Shown here piece after piece: positions 1-8,772 of a stretch of DNA of 64,000 nt (the stretch's first letter is position 1; each line of letters starts with the position of its first letter). Origin of the DNA: Hyphomonadaceae bacterium (GTDB taxonomy: Bacteria > Pseudomonadota > Alphaproteobacteria > Caulobacterales > Aquidulcibacteraceae); NCBI GenBank assembly GCA_016791445.1, contig JAEUMP010000012.1, positions 38,949 through 102,948 on the forward strand, given 5' to 3'. The notes under the pieces are model-generated. The model saw only the letters and a program-made list of their open reading frames with translations, did not search any database and was not told the DNA's origin. Both the position numbers and the translations under genes were made by a program.

Positions 1-1970
1 GCACGTCACGCGCAAGCGAAGCGGGTGATGCGCGCGGCGAAAGCGTCCACACGGAAAGTGCGCGGGCCGACGACGCCCGCCCCGAGGACGCCGACTGGCG
101 TCGCGTGGCGCTCCAGCCGCTCGACGACGCACACATGGACGCAATGCTCGCCCCCCTTGCCGCAGGCGACCACACGCTTGCCCGCACAGCCCGCGACATC
201 GCCGGCGGCAATCCCCTCCTTGCGACCCAGGCCGTCCTTGCGCTGCAGGACGCGCCGATCGATGCCGCCCACGCCCGCGACGTCCACGCCGTCATCGGCC
301 GGCGGATGGGTGAACTCGGCGCCGGCGAGACGCTGCTCATGCGCGCGGCCGCTGCGGCGCGCCGCCCGCTGGCGGCGCAATCGCTTGCAGAGATCTGCGC
401 CCGTGTCGCCCCCGATATTTCAGTGACCGGCGCCCAGGAACGCCTGATCGCCAAACGCCTGCTTGCCGTCGACGTCGCCGAGGCCGCAGAGAGCGCAGGG
501 CGCCTCGCGCCCGTCCACGCGCTGGTGATCGACGTCACCCGACAACGCACGCCCCGCTCCGTTGCGCGCGCCTTCGCAGTCGCCGCCGCGCGTCAGGCGG
601 ATGCCGACACCGGTCACGGCGCCAAGCTAGACGATGGCGCGCGCGCCGACTTCTGGCGCGCCGCCGACAGTCCTGCGCGTGCTGCAATCCTTTCAGCGCG
701 CGCCGGGCGCGCAGCGCTTGACCTCGGCGCCCACGAAGCCGCCCGCGCCCACTATGACCGCGCGCTTGAAGCCGCCGGCGCGACGCTTGACGCCAGGCGC
801 GCGCGCTGGCGCGCCGACCGCGCCGTCGCCGGCTGGGGATTGGGACAGATCACTCGCGCCGCTGAAGACGCCGACGCGTGTCTTTCGCTGCGCGCCGACC
901 GACGCATGCGCACACGCGACCCAGGCGCTCTGCTTCAAGCCGCCGTCATCCGTGCGGAGACCGCGCAGTTCCAGGGCGATCTGGGTGCGATCGTGCGCGC
1001 CAACCGGCTTTCGTGGCGCTTCGCGCGCGCGCCCGGAGACCGCCTGCAGGCGCTCGGGCGGAGCTATGCCTTTCTCGGCTATCTCCTGGGGCTGGCGCGT
1101 CTTGCACCCGTCTCGCGCGCGATCCACGACGCTGGCGCGCGCCTCGAGCACGGCGGCGACCGACGCCCCGCCGCTTTCGCGCTCGCCGCACGCGGGGTCC
1201 TTGAACTTGCCTTCGGCCGCTGGCCGCAGGCGTACAAAACGCTCGACGCGGCCCACGCCGCGTGCGCCGCCCCGCGCGAACCCCACCTCCAGGAGGTCGT
1301 CGAAACGCTCAAAGGTCTCGGCTTCTATTTCAGCGGCCGTTTCGCCGCCGCCGCAGAAGCCTATGAACGCCTCGACACCATGGCCGCCACTCGCGGCCAC
1401 GATCTTCATCGCGGCTGGGCCGCCTATGCGCGCGCCCAGACACGCCTCGCGCGCGGCGATCCCGGCGGATGTCTTTCCGATCTCGACATCGCCGCACGCT
1501 GGCTCGCCGCCGACGAGGACGCGCAATCGCGCATCATCTGCGCAGGCGTTCGACCACAGGCGCTCTGGGCTGCAGGACGGCGCGAGGAGGCGACCGCAAG
1601 CGCCATCGCGGCGCTCAGGATCGATGTGCCGCCGACCAATTTCGGATCGCTTGAGGGCTATGCGGGACCAGCGCACATCCTGGCGATGACGCTGGCGCAC
1701 ACGTCCCCGGACACGCCCTCCTCTGCGCGCAACGCACTGCAACGCCACGCCCGCAAGGCGCGCGCACGCCTTGAGGCCTATGCGCTTGTCTTTCCCATCG
1801 GCCGCCCACGCGCAGCGATAGTGAAGGCCTGGCTGTTTGCCGGCGCCAGTCCGGCTGCCGCGAGAACAGCGGCGCGACGCGCTCGTCGCCTCGCCGTCCG
1901 CTACGCCATGCCGCTTGAAGCGCGCCACGCCCGCGCCGCACACGCCTTCGTCAGCACCCGCCCTTCCTGA
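1..1970 (+). CDS. AAA ATPase/TPR protein, C-terminal part (partial)
   Basis: The reading frame is open from the left edge, so the gene starts upstream; the GTG at 105 is internal. The first visible residues, ending in a GGNPLL motif, resemble the end of the AAA ATPase module found in signalling ATPases fused to cyclase, kinase or LuxR domains. The remaining roughly 550 residues are Ala/Arg-rich helical repeats that read as degenerate TPRs (for example HEAARAHYDRALEAAGA). No N-terminal signalling or nucleotide-binding motif is in the window. The next gene starts 11 bp after the stop, so the two are probably co-transcribed. Function is inferred: a regulatory ATPase with a TPR scaffold. Codon use matches the very GC-rich mobile-element block to the right. 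Confidence 0.6.
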   Translation, partial: TSRASEAGDARGESVHTESARADDARPEDADWRRVALQPLDDAHMDAMLAPLAAGDHTLARTARDIAGGNPLLATQAVLALQDAPIDAAHARDVHAVIGRRMGELGAGETLLMRAAAAARRPLAAQSLAEICARVAPDISVTGAQERLIAKRLLAVDVAEAAESAGRLAPVHALVIDVTRQRTPRSVARAFAVAAARQADADTGHGAKLDDGARADFWRAADSPARAAILSARAGRAALDLGAHEAARAHYDRALEAAGATLDARRARWRADRAVAGWGLGQITRAAEDADACLSLRADRRMRTRDPGALLQAAVIRAETAQFQGDLGAIVRANRLSWRFARAPGDRLQALGRSYAFLGYLLGLARLAPVSRAIHDAGARLEHGGDRRPAAFALAARGVLELAFGRWPQAYKTLDAAHAACAAPREPHLQEVVETLKGLGFYFSGRFAAAAEAYERLDTMAATRGHDLHRGWAAYARAQTRLARGDPGGCLSDLDIAARWLAADEDAQSRIICAGVRPQALWAAGRREEATASAIAALRIDVPPTNFGSLEGYAGPAHILAMTLAHTSPDTPSSARNALQRHARKARARLEAYALVFPIGRPRAAIVKAWLFAGASPAAARTAARRARRLAVRYAMPLEARHARAAHAFVSTRPS

Positions 1971-1981
1971 GGAGCCCGCCC

Positions 1982-3070
1982 ATGACTTCGCGTCTTCCCG
2001 ATTTTGTCGACGCTCCTGGACGCCTCGTGGGCGCAGCACCCTACCGCTCGGACGGCGCAGTGCTCTGGGGCGCATTCCTCAATGGCGGACGCAGCGCCCA
2101 ACAGCGCGCGTGCGACCGCCTCCTCAACACACCGTGCGGCGGCGCATTTGCGTTTCGCGTTCTGTCGCGCACCGTGCTCTATGCGGCGCTTCTGGCGGAA
2201 CGCACCTATTCGCTGCATCCACGCGACGCCGGACGCGGCGCCATGCGCGAGCGTGACATCGGCTTTTGGTCGCTCGTCGTCGGCGGACCACGCGGCGATC
2301 TCACTCGATGGCGGCTCTACTGGCTGCCCCACTTTCTCTTCGTCGACAGCGCCTCGGCAATGGCGAGCGGCCGGGAGGTCTACGGCTACTTCAAGGACAT
2401 CGGCGCCTTCACCTTCGCCGGTTCGCCGACCCACGATCCACGGATGGTCATCGCGGTGGAACACATGAAGCGGTTCGACCCAGCGGGCATCGCGGCGAGC
2501 GCCCCGCTTGTGCATCTCAAGGGCAAAGCGCCCGGCGCGCTGCATGACGCTGAAGACTTCACCCGCCTGCTCGCATCCTCCGCCGAGGCGCCGCAGGCCG
2601 CGCCCGCGCCCGCGCCCGAGAGTGGGACCGAAACAGGGACCGACGCACCCTTCGCAGACGCGCTCGACTCCGAGATCGTCGATGCGGTCGCCGCCGATGC
2701 CGGGGGCGATCCCGCAGAATTCACCCGCAAGGCGCCGGACGCACGCGAGGTGCGTCGGTACCTCGAAGGCCTGCTTGCAGGCCTGAAGCCGCCACGCATG
2801 GGATTGCCGACCGTCCTCCTGAAACAGATACCCGACGCCGAGGAGCCGCTTGCCGCCGCTCACCTCTCGATCGTCACGGTCGAACCTGTTGCAGACACGG
2901 TGCGCGCCTTCGCCACGGTGCGCGGCGCCTTTGAGCTGGTGATCGAACCGTCCGACAGCCATCCGATCGGAGCGACGCTAGGGCTTGCACATCGTACGCC
3001 CCTTTCCACGCTCTTCCGCGTCGACATGGACTTCACCGTGCCGACCGGGCGCACGCTCTGGCGCGGGTAG
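1982..3070 (+). CDS. acetoacetate decarboxylase-like protein
   Basis: A 362-residue protein with start ATG 1982, preceded by GGAG straight after the upstream stop. Residues around 125-140 carry GREVYGYFKDIG, which resembles the acetoacetate decarboxylase signature (YPKKLG in the enzyme). The lysine at the Schiff-base position is kept, but the adjacent lysine that tunes its pKa is aspartate here. A Pro/Ala/Glu-rich linker near residues 200-220 separates this from a C-terminal part of similar fold type. Real decarboxylases are about 250 residues, so this is a divergent and extended member, and the activity is uncertain. Its coupling to the AAA/TPR gene suggests a signalling or small-molecule-binding role rather than ketone metabolism (inference). 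Confidence 0.55.
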   Translation: MTSRLPDFVDAPGRLVGAAPYRSDGAVLWGAFLNGGRSAQQRACDRLLNTPCGGAFAFRVLSRTVLYAALLAERTYSLHPRDAGRGAMRERDIGFWSLVVGGPRGDLTRWRLYWLPHFLFVDSASAMASGREVYGYFKDIGAFTFAGSPTHDPRMVIAVEHMKRFDPAGIAASAPLVHLKGKAPGALHDAEDFTRLLASSAEAPQAAPAPAPESGTETGTDAPFADALDSEIVDAVAADAGGDPAEFTRKAPDAREVRRYLEGLLAGLKPPRMGLPTVLLKQIPDAEEPLAAAHLSIVTVEPVADTVRAFATVRGAFELVIEPSDSHPIGATLGLAHRTPLSTLFRVDMDFTVPTGRTLWRG

Positions 3071-3429
3071 ATCTCAAGCAAGACATCGTCGGCACACGAA
3101 CGCCGCGTTGACGCCTGACGCGATGCGGACAGGGGGCAATGCGGCGCGCACAGAGAACGCGCGCCGACCCCGTCGTCGCGCATTCGGTTCCATCCCTCGC
3201 CAACGTCCCGGGATCGCCGCCTTGCGATCGCTTTCGCCCTCATGCCTCTCCCCACGCCGCGCTCGCGCGTGCGCCAGCGAAATCGCCCGCGCCTGCGCGC
3301 GCGTCGAGGGACGCTTGCGCTCTGGCGCCCTCGACCCGCGCGCACGACAGCGCGGGCATGACGCAAACGGGTCGCACGCGCGACCCCGGCGTTCGCATTT
3401 CGCCGCCGGGCGCCTCCCTGGAGGACCCC
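3071..3429. other. GC-rich leader region upstream of parB
   Basis: A 359-bp gap. The parB frame stays open upstream to 3139, but that stretch has Arg/Pro/Ala-rich composition typical of chance translation of GC-rich DNA, and a strong ribosome site lies at 3420-3425. I see no gene here. It probably contains the parB promoter, though I cannot point to a convincing -35/-10 pair. Confidence 0.4.
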
Positions 3430-5445
3430 ATGACCAAGATCGCCCCCACCGCAGACGCCGTCGAGACCGCCGTCGCGACCGAACGTCCGCAGGTCGATGA
3501 CGCAGCCATGACAATCGCTGCGTCAGACGCCGACGCTTCGCTCACCCGCCTCATTCCGCTCCGGAAGCTCAAGCTGCATGAGGACAATGTCCGGCGCACC
3601 GATCGCACCGGAGAAATCGAAGCGCTCGCCGCTTCCATCCACGCCCACGGCCTGCTGCAGAACCTTGCCGTCGTCGCCCTTGGCGATGATCGCTACGGCG
3701 TTGTTGCTGGCGGACGACGCCTCGCTGCGCTGAAGCGGCTCGCGCGCGACGGACGCATCGCCAAGGACTTCGAGGCGCCGTGCCTCGTGCTCACCGCCGA
3801 ACAGGCGCGCGAAGCAAGCCTTGCGGAGAACACCCAGCGCACCGCCATGAATGTGATGGACGAAGTGGAGGCGTTCGCCGCGCTGGTCGACGCCGGCGCC
3901 GGCGTCGATGACATCGCGCGACGCTTCGGCGCAACGGTCCGCCACGTGGAGCAACGCCTCGCGCTCGCACGTCTCTCCCCGAAGATCCGCACCGGCTACC
4001 GGAAGGGCGATCTCACGCTCGACGTGGCGCGCGCTTTCTGCCTCGCGTCCGACCACGCGACGCAGGAACGGGTCTACGCGCACTTCGCCAAGCCACTCAC
4101 CCAGGCCCATGTGGTCCGCCACGCCCTGAGCCAGGGTCGCATTGCGGCATCCGACAGGATGGCGCTCTTTGTCGGCGTGGAGCGCTATGAAGCGGCAGGC
4201 GGCCGGCTCGTGCGCGATCTCTTCGAAGACGGCGTTGCGTTTCTCGAAGACGGCGCACTCGTCCAGCGCCTCGCACACGAAAAGCTGCAAGCCGCCATCG
4301 ACGGCTACCTCGCCGAAGGCTGGGGATGGGCCGAAGTCCGCAGCGGCCACCATCAGGCCGAGGGGTGCGTAAGCGAGCGACTTCAGCCCACACGGCGGCG
4401 CCCGAAACCCGCCGAGAAGCGCGCGATCGAGGCCGCGCGCGCAGACCTCGCGCGACTGGAAACCGCCGTGGCGACGGCCGCAGACGACAGCCCCCTCTGG
4501 ATCGAACGCGACGCGGCAGAAGCAAGTCTCGACGCGCTCGAAAACGCGCTTTGCGTCTTTGACCCCACACTCATCGCCCACGCGGGGGTCGTGGTGTCGG
4601 TGGACCATGACGGACGACTGCACGCCTCCCGCGGTCTCATCAAGCGCACGGATTTCAAGGCGCTGGAAAAGGCGCGCACGCACGCCGTCGGCAGCGGCGG
4701 AAACGCCGACGACGACGCCCCACGTGCACGCGACGAGGACGCGCCGGCTGCGCGCACCAGGCTCCCGAAGACCCTCGCCTGCGCACTCACCACCGCACGC
4801 ACCATCGCCATCCGCACCGAGATCGCGCAGCGCCCTGACGTCGCGCTCGCACTCCTCGTGGACGTTCTCGCCGCACAGGCCGCGCGCGCGTCCCTGCCCG
4901 GGATCGCGATCACCGCACGGATGACAGCGCTGACGGACGCACACTACGCAACGCCCGCTGAGAGCGAGGACGACACCGACGACGGTGACGCTGCCGGCGG
5001 ATCGCTCGCCCGCCGTCTCGCCACGCCGGTCGATGCGCTGCTTCTGGAACTCGCCGGTCTCCTCGCGGCCACGCTCGACTTCTCCCACGAGGACGCAGCG
5101 CCCGCCGACCGCCGCGTGCAAGCGCTCGGCGATGAAATTTCAGCGGCGCTCGACCTCGACATGCGGCGCTTCTGGAACAGCGATCTCGACTTCTGGACGA
5201 GAGCGCCCAAGGCGTTCACGCTGGCTGCGCTCGAAACGGCGCCCGCAATCGCTGCACTCCCGGACGCCGAACGCCGCGCACTCCTCGCGCGCCACGCCAC
5301 GCTGAAACGGGCCGATCTCGCCGGCGTGGCGCTCGAAACGCTGGGCGACGCGGGCTGGCTGCCAGACCTTCTCGTCACGCCGCTCGCGGCCGGCGCGCTT
5401 GCACTTACCGAAGCCGCACACGCCGCACTCGACGGCGCGATCTGA
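3430..5445 (+). CDS. ParB/RepB/Spo0J-family protein of a mobile element
   Basis: Start ATG 3430 is chosen because GGAGGA lies just upstream (3420-3425); the product is 671 residues. The N-terminal ParB domain is clear: LRKLKLHEDNVRR, then VVAGGRRLAALKRL (the GxxR-type nucleotide-binding box) and ENTQRTAMNVMDEVEAFAAL (the ENxxR box), followed by a helix-turn-helix region (DIARRFGATVRHVEQRLAL). The long C-terminal half is Ala-rich, helical and unlike chromosomal ParB (about 300 residues). Large ParB-like proteins of this type are usual next to ArdC and toprim genes on alphaproteobacterial plasmids and integrative elements, as here. Likely role: DNA binding and maintenance or regulation of the element. 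A strong terminator-like hairpin follows at 5471-5503. Confidence 0.85.
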   Translation: MTKIAPTADAVETAVATERPQVDDAAMTIAASDADASLTRLIPLRKLKLHEDNVRRTDRTGEIEALAASIHAHGLLQNLAVVALGDDRYGVVAGGRRLAALKRLARDGRIAKDFEAPCLVLTAEQAREASLAENTQRTAMNVMDEVEAFAALVDAGAGVDDIARRFGATVRHVEQRLALARLSPKIRTGYRKGDLTLDVARAFCLASDHATQERVYAHFAKPLTQAHVVRHALSQGRIAASDRMALFVGVERYEAAGGRLVRDLFEDGVAFLEDGALVQRLAHEKLQAAIDGYLAEGWGWAEVRSGHHQAEGCVSERLQPTRRRPKPAEKRAIEAARADLARLETAVATAADDSPLWIERDAAEASLDALENALCVFDPTLIAHAGVVVSVDHDGRLHASRGLIKRTDFKALEKARTHAVGSGGNADDDAPRARDEDAPAARTRLPKTLACALTTARTIAIRTEIAQRPDVALALLVDVLAAQAARASLPGIAITARMTALTDAHYATPAESEDDTDDGDAAGGSLARRLATPVDALLLELAGLLAATLDFSHEDAAPADRRVQALGDEISAALDLDMRRFWNSDLDFWTRAPKAFTLAALETAPAIAALPDAERRALLARHATLKRADLAGVALETLGDAGWLPDLLVTPLAAGALALTEAAHAALDGAI

Positions 5446-5470
5446 TCCCGAGCCGCCCCACGTCCCTTCA

Positions 5471-5503
5471 CCCCGCCGTCGCGACGCGACGGCGGGGCTT
5501 TCC
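5471..5503 (+). terminator. hairpin between parB and ardC genes
   Basis: A perfect 12-bp GC-rich stem (5471-5482 with 5486-5497) and a GAC loop, followed by CTTTCCT. It looks like a Rho-independent terminator or attenuator. The ardC ribosome site (GGAG, 5508) begins only about ten bases downstream, so it may set the ratio of ParB to ArdC rather than isolate them. Confidence 0.65.
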
Positions 5504-5518
5504 TCATGGAGCATCAAG

Positions 5519-6469
5519 ATGACCGCTGCCCCACAATCCTCCTTCCGCGCATCGCGCGCGCCACGCGACATCGCCGGCGACATCACCGCGCGCATCCTCG
5601 AAGACCTCGACAAGGGCGTTCTCCCGTGGCGCAAACCCTGGGACAGCGCACGCACCGAGCCCTGCCTTCCGCGGCGCGCCACCGGCGCGCCCTATCGCGG
5701 TGTCAATGTCGTGCTGCTCTGGTCAACGACCGTCGCGCGGGGATTTCGCTCGCCCTACTGGTTGAGCTTCCGCCAGGCGGCAGCACTCGGCGGCCATGTC
5801 CGCCGGGGCGCGCGCGGCGAACGCGTCGTCTACTATGGCCACGCCGCGCGGACGCCGCCGACTGCAGATGCTCACGCGCCGAAGGAAAGCTTTCGCTTCC
5901 TGAAATCCTATGTCGTGTTCAACGCCGACCAGATAGAGGCCCTGCCGCCGCACTTTCATCCCGGACCTGTCGCGGGCGAGACGATGCCGGAGGCCTCGCA
6001 CGACGCCTGGTTTGCAAAGCTCGGCATTTCGCGCATCACCACCCGCGATACCGCCGCCTACTTGCCCCGTCGCGACGTCATCGCGATGCCGCCGCCGGCC
6101 GCGTTCGACACCCCGGCGCACTTCGCAGCCACACTCAATCATGAGGCCTGCCACGCTACCGGCGCCACTCACCGGCTCGACCGCACGCTGGAGGCCCGCT
6201 TCGGCACGCAAGCCTACGCCGCTGAAGAACTCGTGGCCGAGATCGGCGCCGCCATTCTCGGCGCCCATCTCCATCTGCCGCCCCATCACATTCACGACCA
6301 CGCCGCCTATATCGGGTGCTGGATGAAGCTTCTTCAGCACGACAAGCGCGCCTTCCTCACGGCGGCCGGCAAGGCGCAGGCCGCCGTCGACTGGCTGCTC
6401 GCCAAAAGCCCCGCCCCGGCTGGTGCGACCGGCGCCTCCGGCGACGGAGGCGGCGATGTCGAGACTTGA
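5519..6469 (+). CDS. ardC: ArdC-family antirestriction protein (ssDNA-binding, zincin-like)
   Basis: 316 residues from ATG 5519, which has GGAG at 5508. The N-terminal ArdC domain shows DITARILEDLDKGVLPWRKP, typical of the ssDNA-binding part that protects incoming DNA. The C-terminal part is a zincin-like metallopeptidase domain with NHEACHATGATHRLDR (HExxH) and a downstream AEELVAEIGAAIL that offers the third ligand. Both domains are complete. ArdC proteins act in the recipient cell during conjugation, against restriction. The gene overlaps the toprim gene by 14 bp, so they are co-translated. Its neighbours (ParB, toprim, and SSB 11 kb away) match an integrative element core. Confidence 0.88.
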   Translation: MTAAPQSSFRASRAPRDIAGDITARILEDLDKGVLPWRKPWDSARTEPCLPRRATGAPYRGVNVVLLWSTTVARGFRSPYWLSFRQAAALGGHVRRGARGERVVYYGHAARTPPTADAHAPKESFRFLKSYVVFNADQIEALPPHFHPGPVAGETMPEASHDAWFAKLGISRITTRDTAAYLPRRDVIAMPPPAAFDTPAHFAATLNHEACHATGATHRLDRTLEARFGTQAYAAEELVAEIGAAILGAHLHLPPHHIHDHAAYIGCWMKLLQHDKRAFLTAAGKAQAAVDWLLAKSPAPAGATGASGDGGGDVET

Positions 6470-7343
6470 ACGCATCGTGGCGGCGCTGGGCGGAACCCTC
6501 CTCGGCAACGGACGCCGGGCGCTCATCCCCGGGCCCGGCCACACCTCGCACGACCGCTCGGTCTCGCTCACCCTCGCCGAGGACGGTCGGGTGCTCGTGC
6601 ATTGCTTCAGCCCGAGAGACGACTGGCGCGCCGTGCGCGATCACCTGCGTGCGCGAGGTCTTCTCGACGACGCGCCGCCCGACGGACGAGCGCCGCCCAT
6701 CGAACGCCCGCTCGTCGTTCAGCCGCGCGTGGAAGACAAGACCGCACGCGCACGCGCCATCTGGAGCGAGGGCGTCGTCGTCGAGGGCACGCCTGCACAC
6801 CGCTATCTCCATGCCCGCAGGATTGCGCACGGCGCGGCAAGCGCAGCGCTTGCCTTCCACTCCCGCGCCAGCGCACTCGACGACAGGCGACGACGTCCCG
6901 CGCTCCTCGCCGCCATCGAGGACAATGCGGGCGCCCTGCAGGGCGTGCAGATCACGCTCCTGTCGGCGCACGGCGCATGCAAGGCGCCGGTCGCGACGCC
7001 GCGGCGCGTGGTGGGGCGTCTTCTGGGCGGCGCTGTGCGCCTGCACGCACACGGCGCGACGCTTCTCGTCGCTGAAGGAGTGGAGACCGCGCTTGCAGCG
7101 TCACAAGCGCTCACCTTGCCGGCTTGGGCCGCTCTCTCCGCCTGGAACCTTGCGCACTTCAACCCGCCCGGCGATATCGCGCGGCTTGTGATAGGCGCCG
7201 ACAATGGCGACGCCGGCGCCCACGCCGCCCACACGCTGCTTGAGACGCTCGCGGAAACACGGCCCGAAATCGCTGTCGAGATCGCTTCACCACCGCCTGC
7301 CTTCGGCGACTGGAACGACTGGGCCTGCGCCGGAAACAGCTGA
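6456..7343 (+). CDS. toprim-domain primase-like protein
   Basis: 295 residues from ATG 6456 with GGAGG at 6445; an in-frame upstream ATG at 6423 has no ribosome site. The N-terminal part (IPGPGHTSHDRSVSLTL... VHCFSPRDDWRAVRDHL) resembles the zinc-finger/CHC2-like entry domain of plasmid primases, without obvious zinc cysteines. The C-terminal half contains a toprim fold: LLVAEGVETALAA (the Glu of the first acidic motif) and LVIGADNGDAGAHAA (the DxD-like motif). This matches the DUF7146/toprim proteins found beside ArdC in alphaproteobacterial mobile elements. Likely role: priming or DNA processing during transfer. It is the last gene of the parB-ardC block; minus-strand cargo follows. Confidence 0.8.
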   Translation: MSRLERIVAALGGTLLGNGRRALIPGPGHTSHDRSVSLTLAEDGRVLVHCFSPRDDWRAVRDHLRARGLLDDAPPDGRAPPIERPLVVQPRVEDKTARARAIWSEGVVVEGTPAHRYLHARRIAHGAASAALAFHSRASALDDRRRRPALLAAIEDNAGALQGVQITLLSAHGACKAPVATPRRVVGRLLGGAVRLHAHGATLLVAEGVETALAASQALTLPAWAALSAWNLAHFNPPGDIARLVIGADNGDAGAHAAHTLLETLAETRPEIAVEIASPPPAFGDWNDWACAGNS

Positions 7344-7346
7344 TGC

Positions 7347-7370
7347 GGCCGCGCACCCTGCGACGCGGCC
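7347..7370 (+). terminator. weak hairpin after toprim gene
   Basis: A 7-bp perfect stem GGCCGCG/CGCGGCC with a 10-base loop begins 3 bp after the toprim stop. There is no T-run, so termination is uncertain. Confidence 0.35.
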
Positions 7371-7935
7371 CTCGCTCTGCGAGCGCGCCGTGTCCCAACG
7401 GGGCGTCCGCCTGTCCCGATTGCATCCGGATCCATTTGTGCAAGGCGCGACGTCATTGAGATGATATGACCGCCCGGCTTCATTCGCTGATGGACGTGCG
7501 CGGCGCGACTTCGCGCGCCGCAATCCGGTGCACGGCGCTAAAGCCAGGCGCCTCATCGCCAATGGCGGGTAGTCAGCGTCCAGGCGATCAATGAAGTCAC
7601 ATCCCTCGCACGACGCAAACTCGCCCTGACCGGGGCAGCCGACCCGAGAAAGCACCCGAAGCCCTGAACGCCAATCTTGAGCTTGCCCCCGCCTACACTC
7701 AGCATTCACCATCGTGCGCCGACGCGTGCCTGCGCGCATGCAGCAAGCATCTACGATGCTTCGATTGCTGCTGCTGCTGCACTGGAAAGAGGTTGCGGCG
7801 AGGGTGTGAGTGAAGCCTTGAGGCACGGACGGTTGTTCTACTCGCTGCGCATCGAGAGCCCGTTTCGCTGTGAGCGCGTCGCCAACGTCCTGACACTTGC
7901 CGTGCCGTTCGCATTGACGGCCAGACGCACGCGCG
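7371..7935. other. 565-bp stretch without a recognisable gene
   Basis: It lies between the end of the plus-strand element genes and the start of the minus-strand cargo. The open frames here have low-complexity Arg/Ser/Cys content and no good starts. It may contain the old cargo insertion boundary, but I found no matching direct repeats by eye. Confidence 0.4.
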
Positions 7936-8433
7936 TCAGCGCACGTTCGAGATCGAATTCTTCACAGTGTCGTGCCTGGTCTTCATGATGTTCGAGATGG
8001 CCGTGTAGCTGCGATTTTCGTGTTGCATCTGGCTCTGCAACTGCAGGTACTGCAGGTTGAAGCTCATCTGCGTCTCCTGCATCTGCCGGGTTGCGGCGAG
8101 GAGCTGGTCACGACCCGCAGCTCCTCTCGCCTGTGCTGCCGCCATCTCATTTCTCAGCCGTTTGCGTTCAGCAATCAGCAATGACACACGCTCGACAGTC
8201 TGCCCGTCCGCCTCGGCGAGCGCCCGCTCTTCGGGTGTCCGGGCCAGGAGGCGCATCTCCGCGACGGCGGCGCGCGCCTCCAGAAGGGCGCCGGCCTCTT
8301 CCTGATCGAGGTTTCGCAGGTCTACCGACGGTGCGGGCGCCGCAAACCGGCTGGGCGTCTCGGCTCCAGCCGCTCCCGCAAGGCCCGAGGAAACGATTGC
8401 TGCGATCATCAGCGCGAGAATGCGATTGCGCAT
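7936..8433 (-). CDS. secreted helical protein of unknown function
   Basis: 165 residues, start ATG 8433. A clean signal peptide (MRNRILALMIAAIVSSGLAG, cut near AGAAGAE) is followed by an almost wholly helical, charged and Gln-rich mature part (about residues 40-165) likely to form a coiled coil. The C-terminal 40 residues (around FNLQYLQLQSQMQHENRSYT and SNIMKTRHDTVKNSISNVR) are polar, low in GC and look conserved rather than random. I do not recognise the family. It lies 339 bp downstream of the caspase-like gene on the same strand, so it may be a periplasmic partner of that protein (inference from position only). Confidence 0.6.
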   Translation of the reverse strand: MRNRILALMIAAIVSSGLAGAAGAETPSRFAAPAPSVDLRNLDQEEAGALLEARAAVAEMRLLARTPEERALAEADGQTVERVSLLIAERKRLRNEMAAAQARGAAGRDQLLAATRQMQETQMSFNLQYLQLQSQMQHENRSYTAISNIMKTRHDTVKNSISNVR

Positions 8434-8772
8434 CGAGAGGCCTCCGAGCCGAACATCGATGCGGGAATATAGCGCAACAGCCGGGAAACCGCGTTGCCAT
8501 TTCTCCCGGACCTAGAGGCGCCATGGCGCTGTTCCAGGTGCGCGAACGCGCGTGAAGCCGCTGGAACCGGGTCCGTCCCGACGTGGATCGCCCCTGAAAC
8601 GCAGATCGAGCGATCGAGAACGCCGCGCTGGCGCCGTCGATGACGCCCTGTATTCTTCGCCGAACGCTTCCGGCCGGTCTTCGAGGGCCACAACGTCGGC
8701 GAATTCCGGTTTGCGATCTCTACGGTCACCCTCACGGAAGTGCTCGCAGGCCCGCCAAGCCACACCTCCCCA
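8434..8772. other. 339-bp gap between caspase-like gene and secreted helical protein gene
   Basis: No convincing gene. A minus-strand frame over 8512-8763 starts with plausible protein sequence (EFADVVALEDRPEAFGEEY) but degenerates into Arg/Pro-rich translation and has no ribosome site; it may be a remnant. Confidence 0.35.

Noticed and set aside
693..2075. Minus-strand 460-codon frame opposite the AAA/TPR gene
   Set aside because: Composition is Arg/Gly/Ala-rich chance translation; the plus-strand frame has TPR-like repeats and continues from outside the window.
8512..8763. Minus-strand frame with plausible first 40 residues upstream of the secreted helical gene
   Set aside because: No ribosome site, and it turns into Arg/Pro-rich sequence; at best a remnant.
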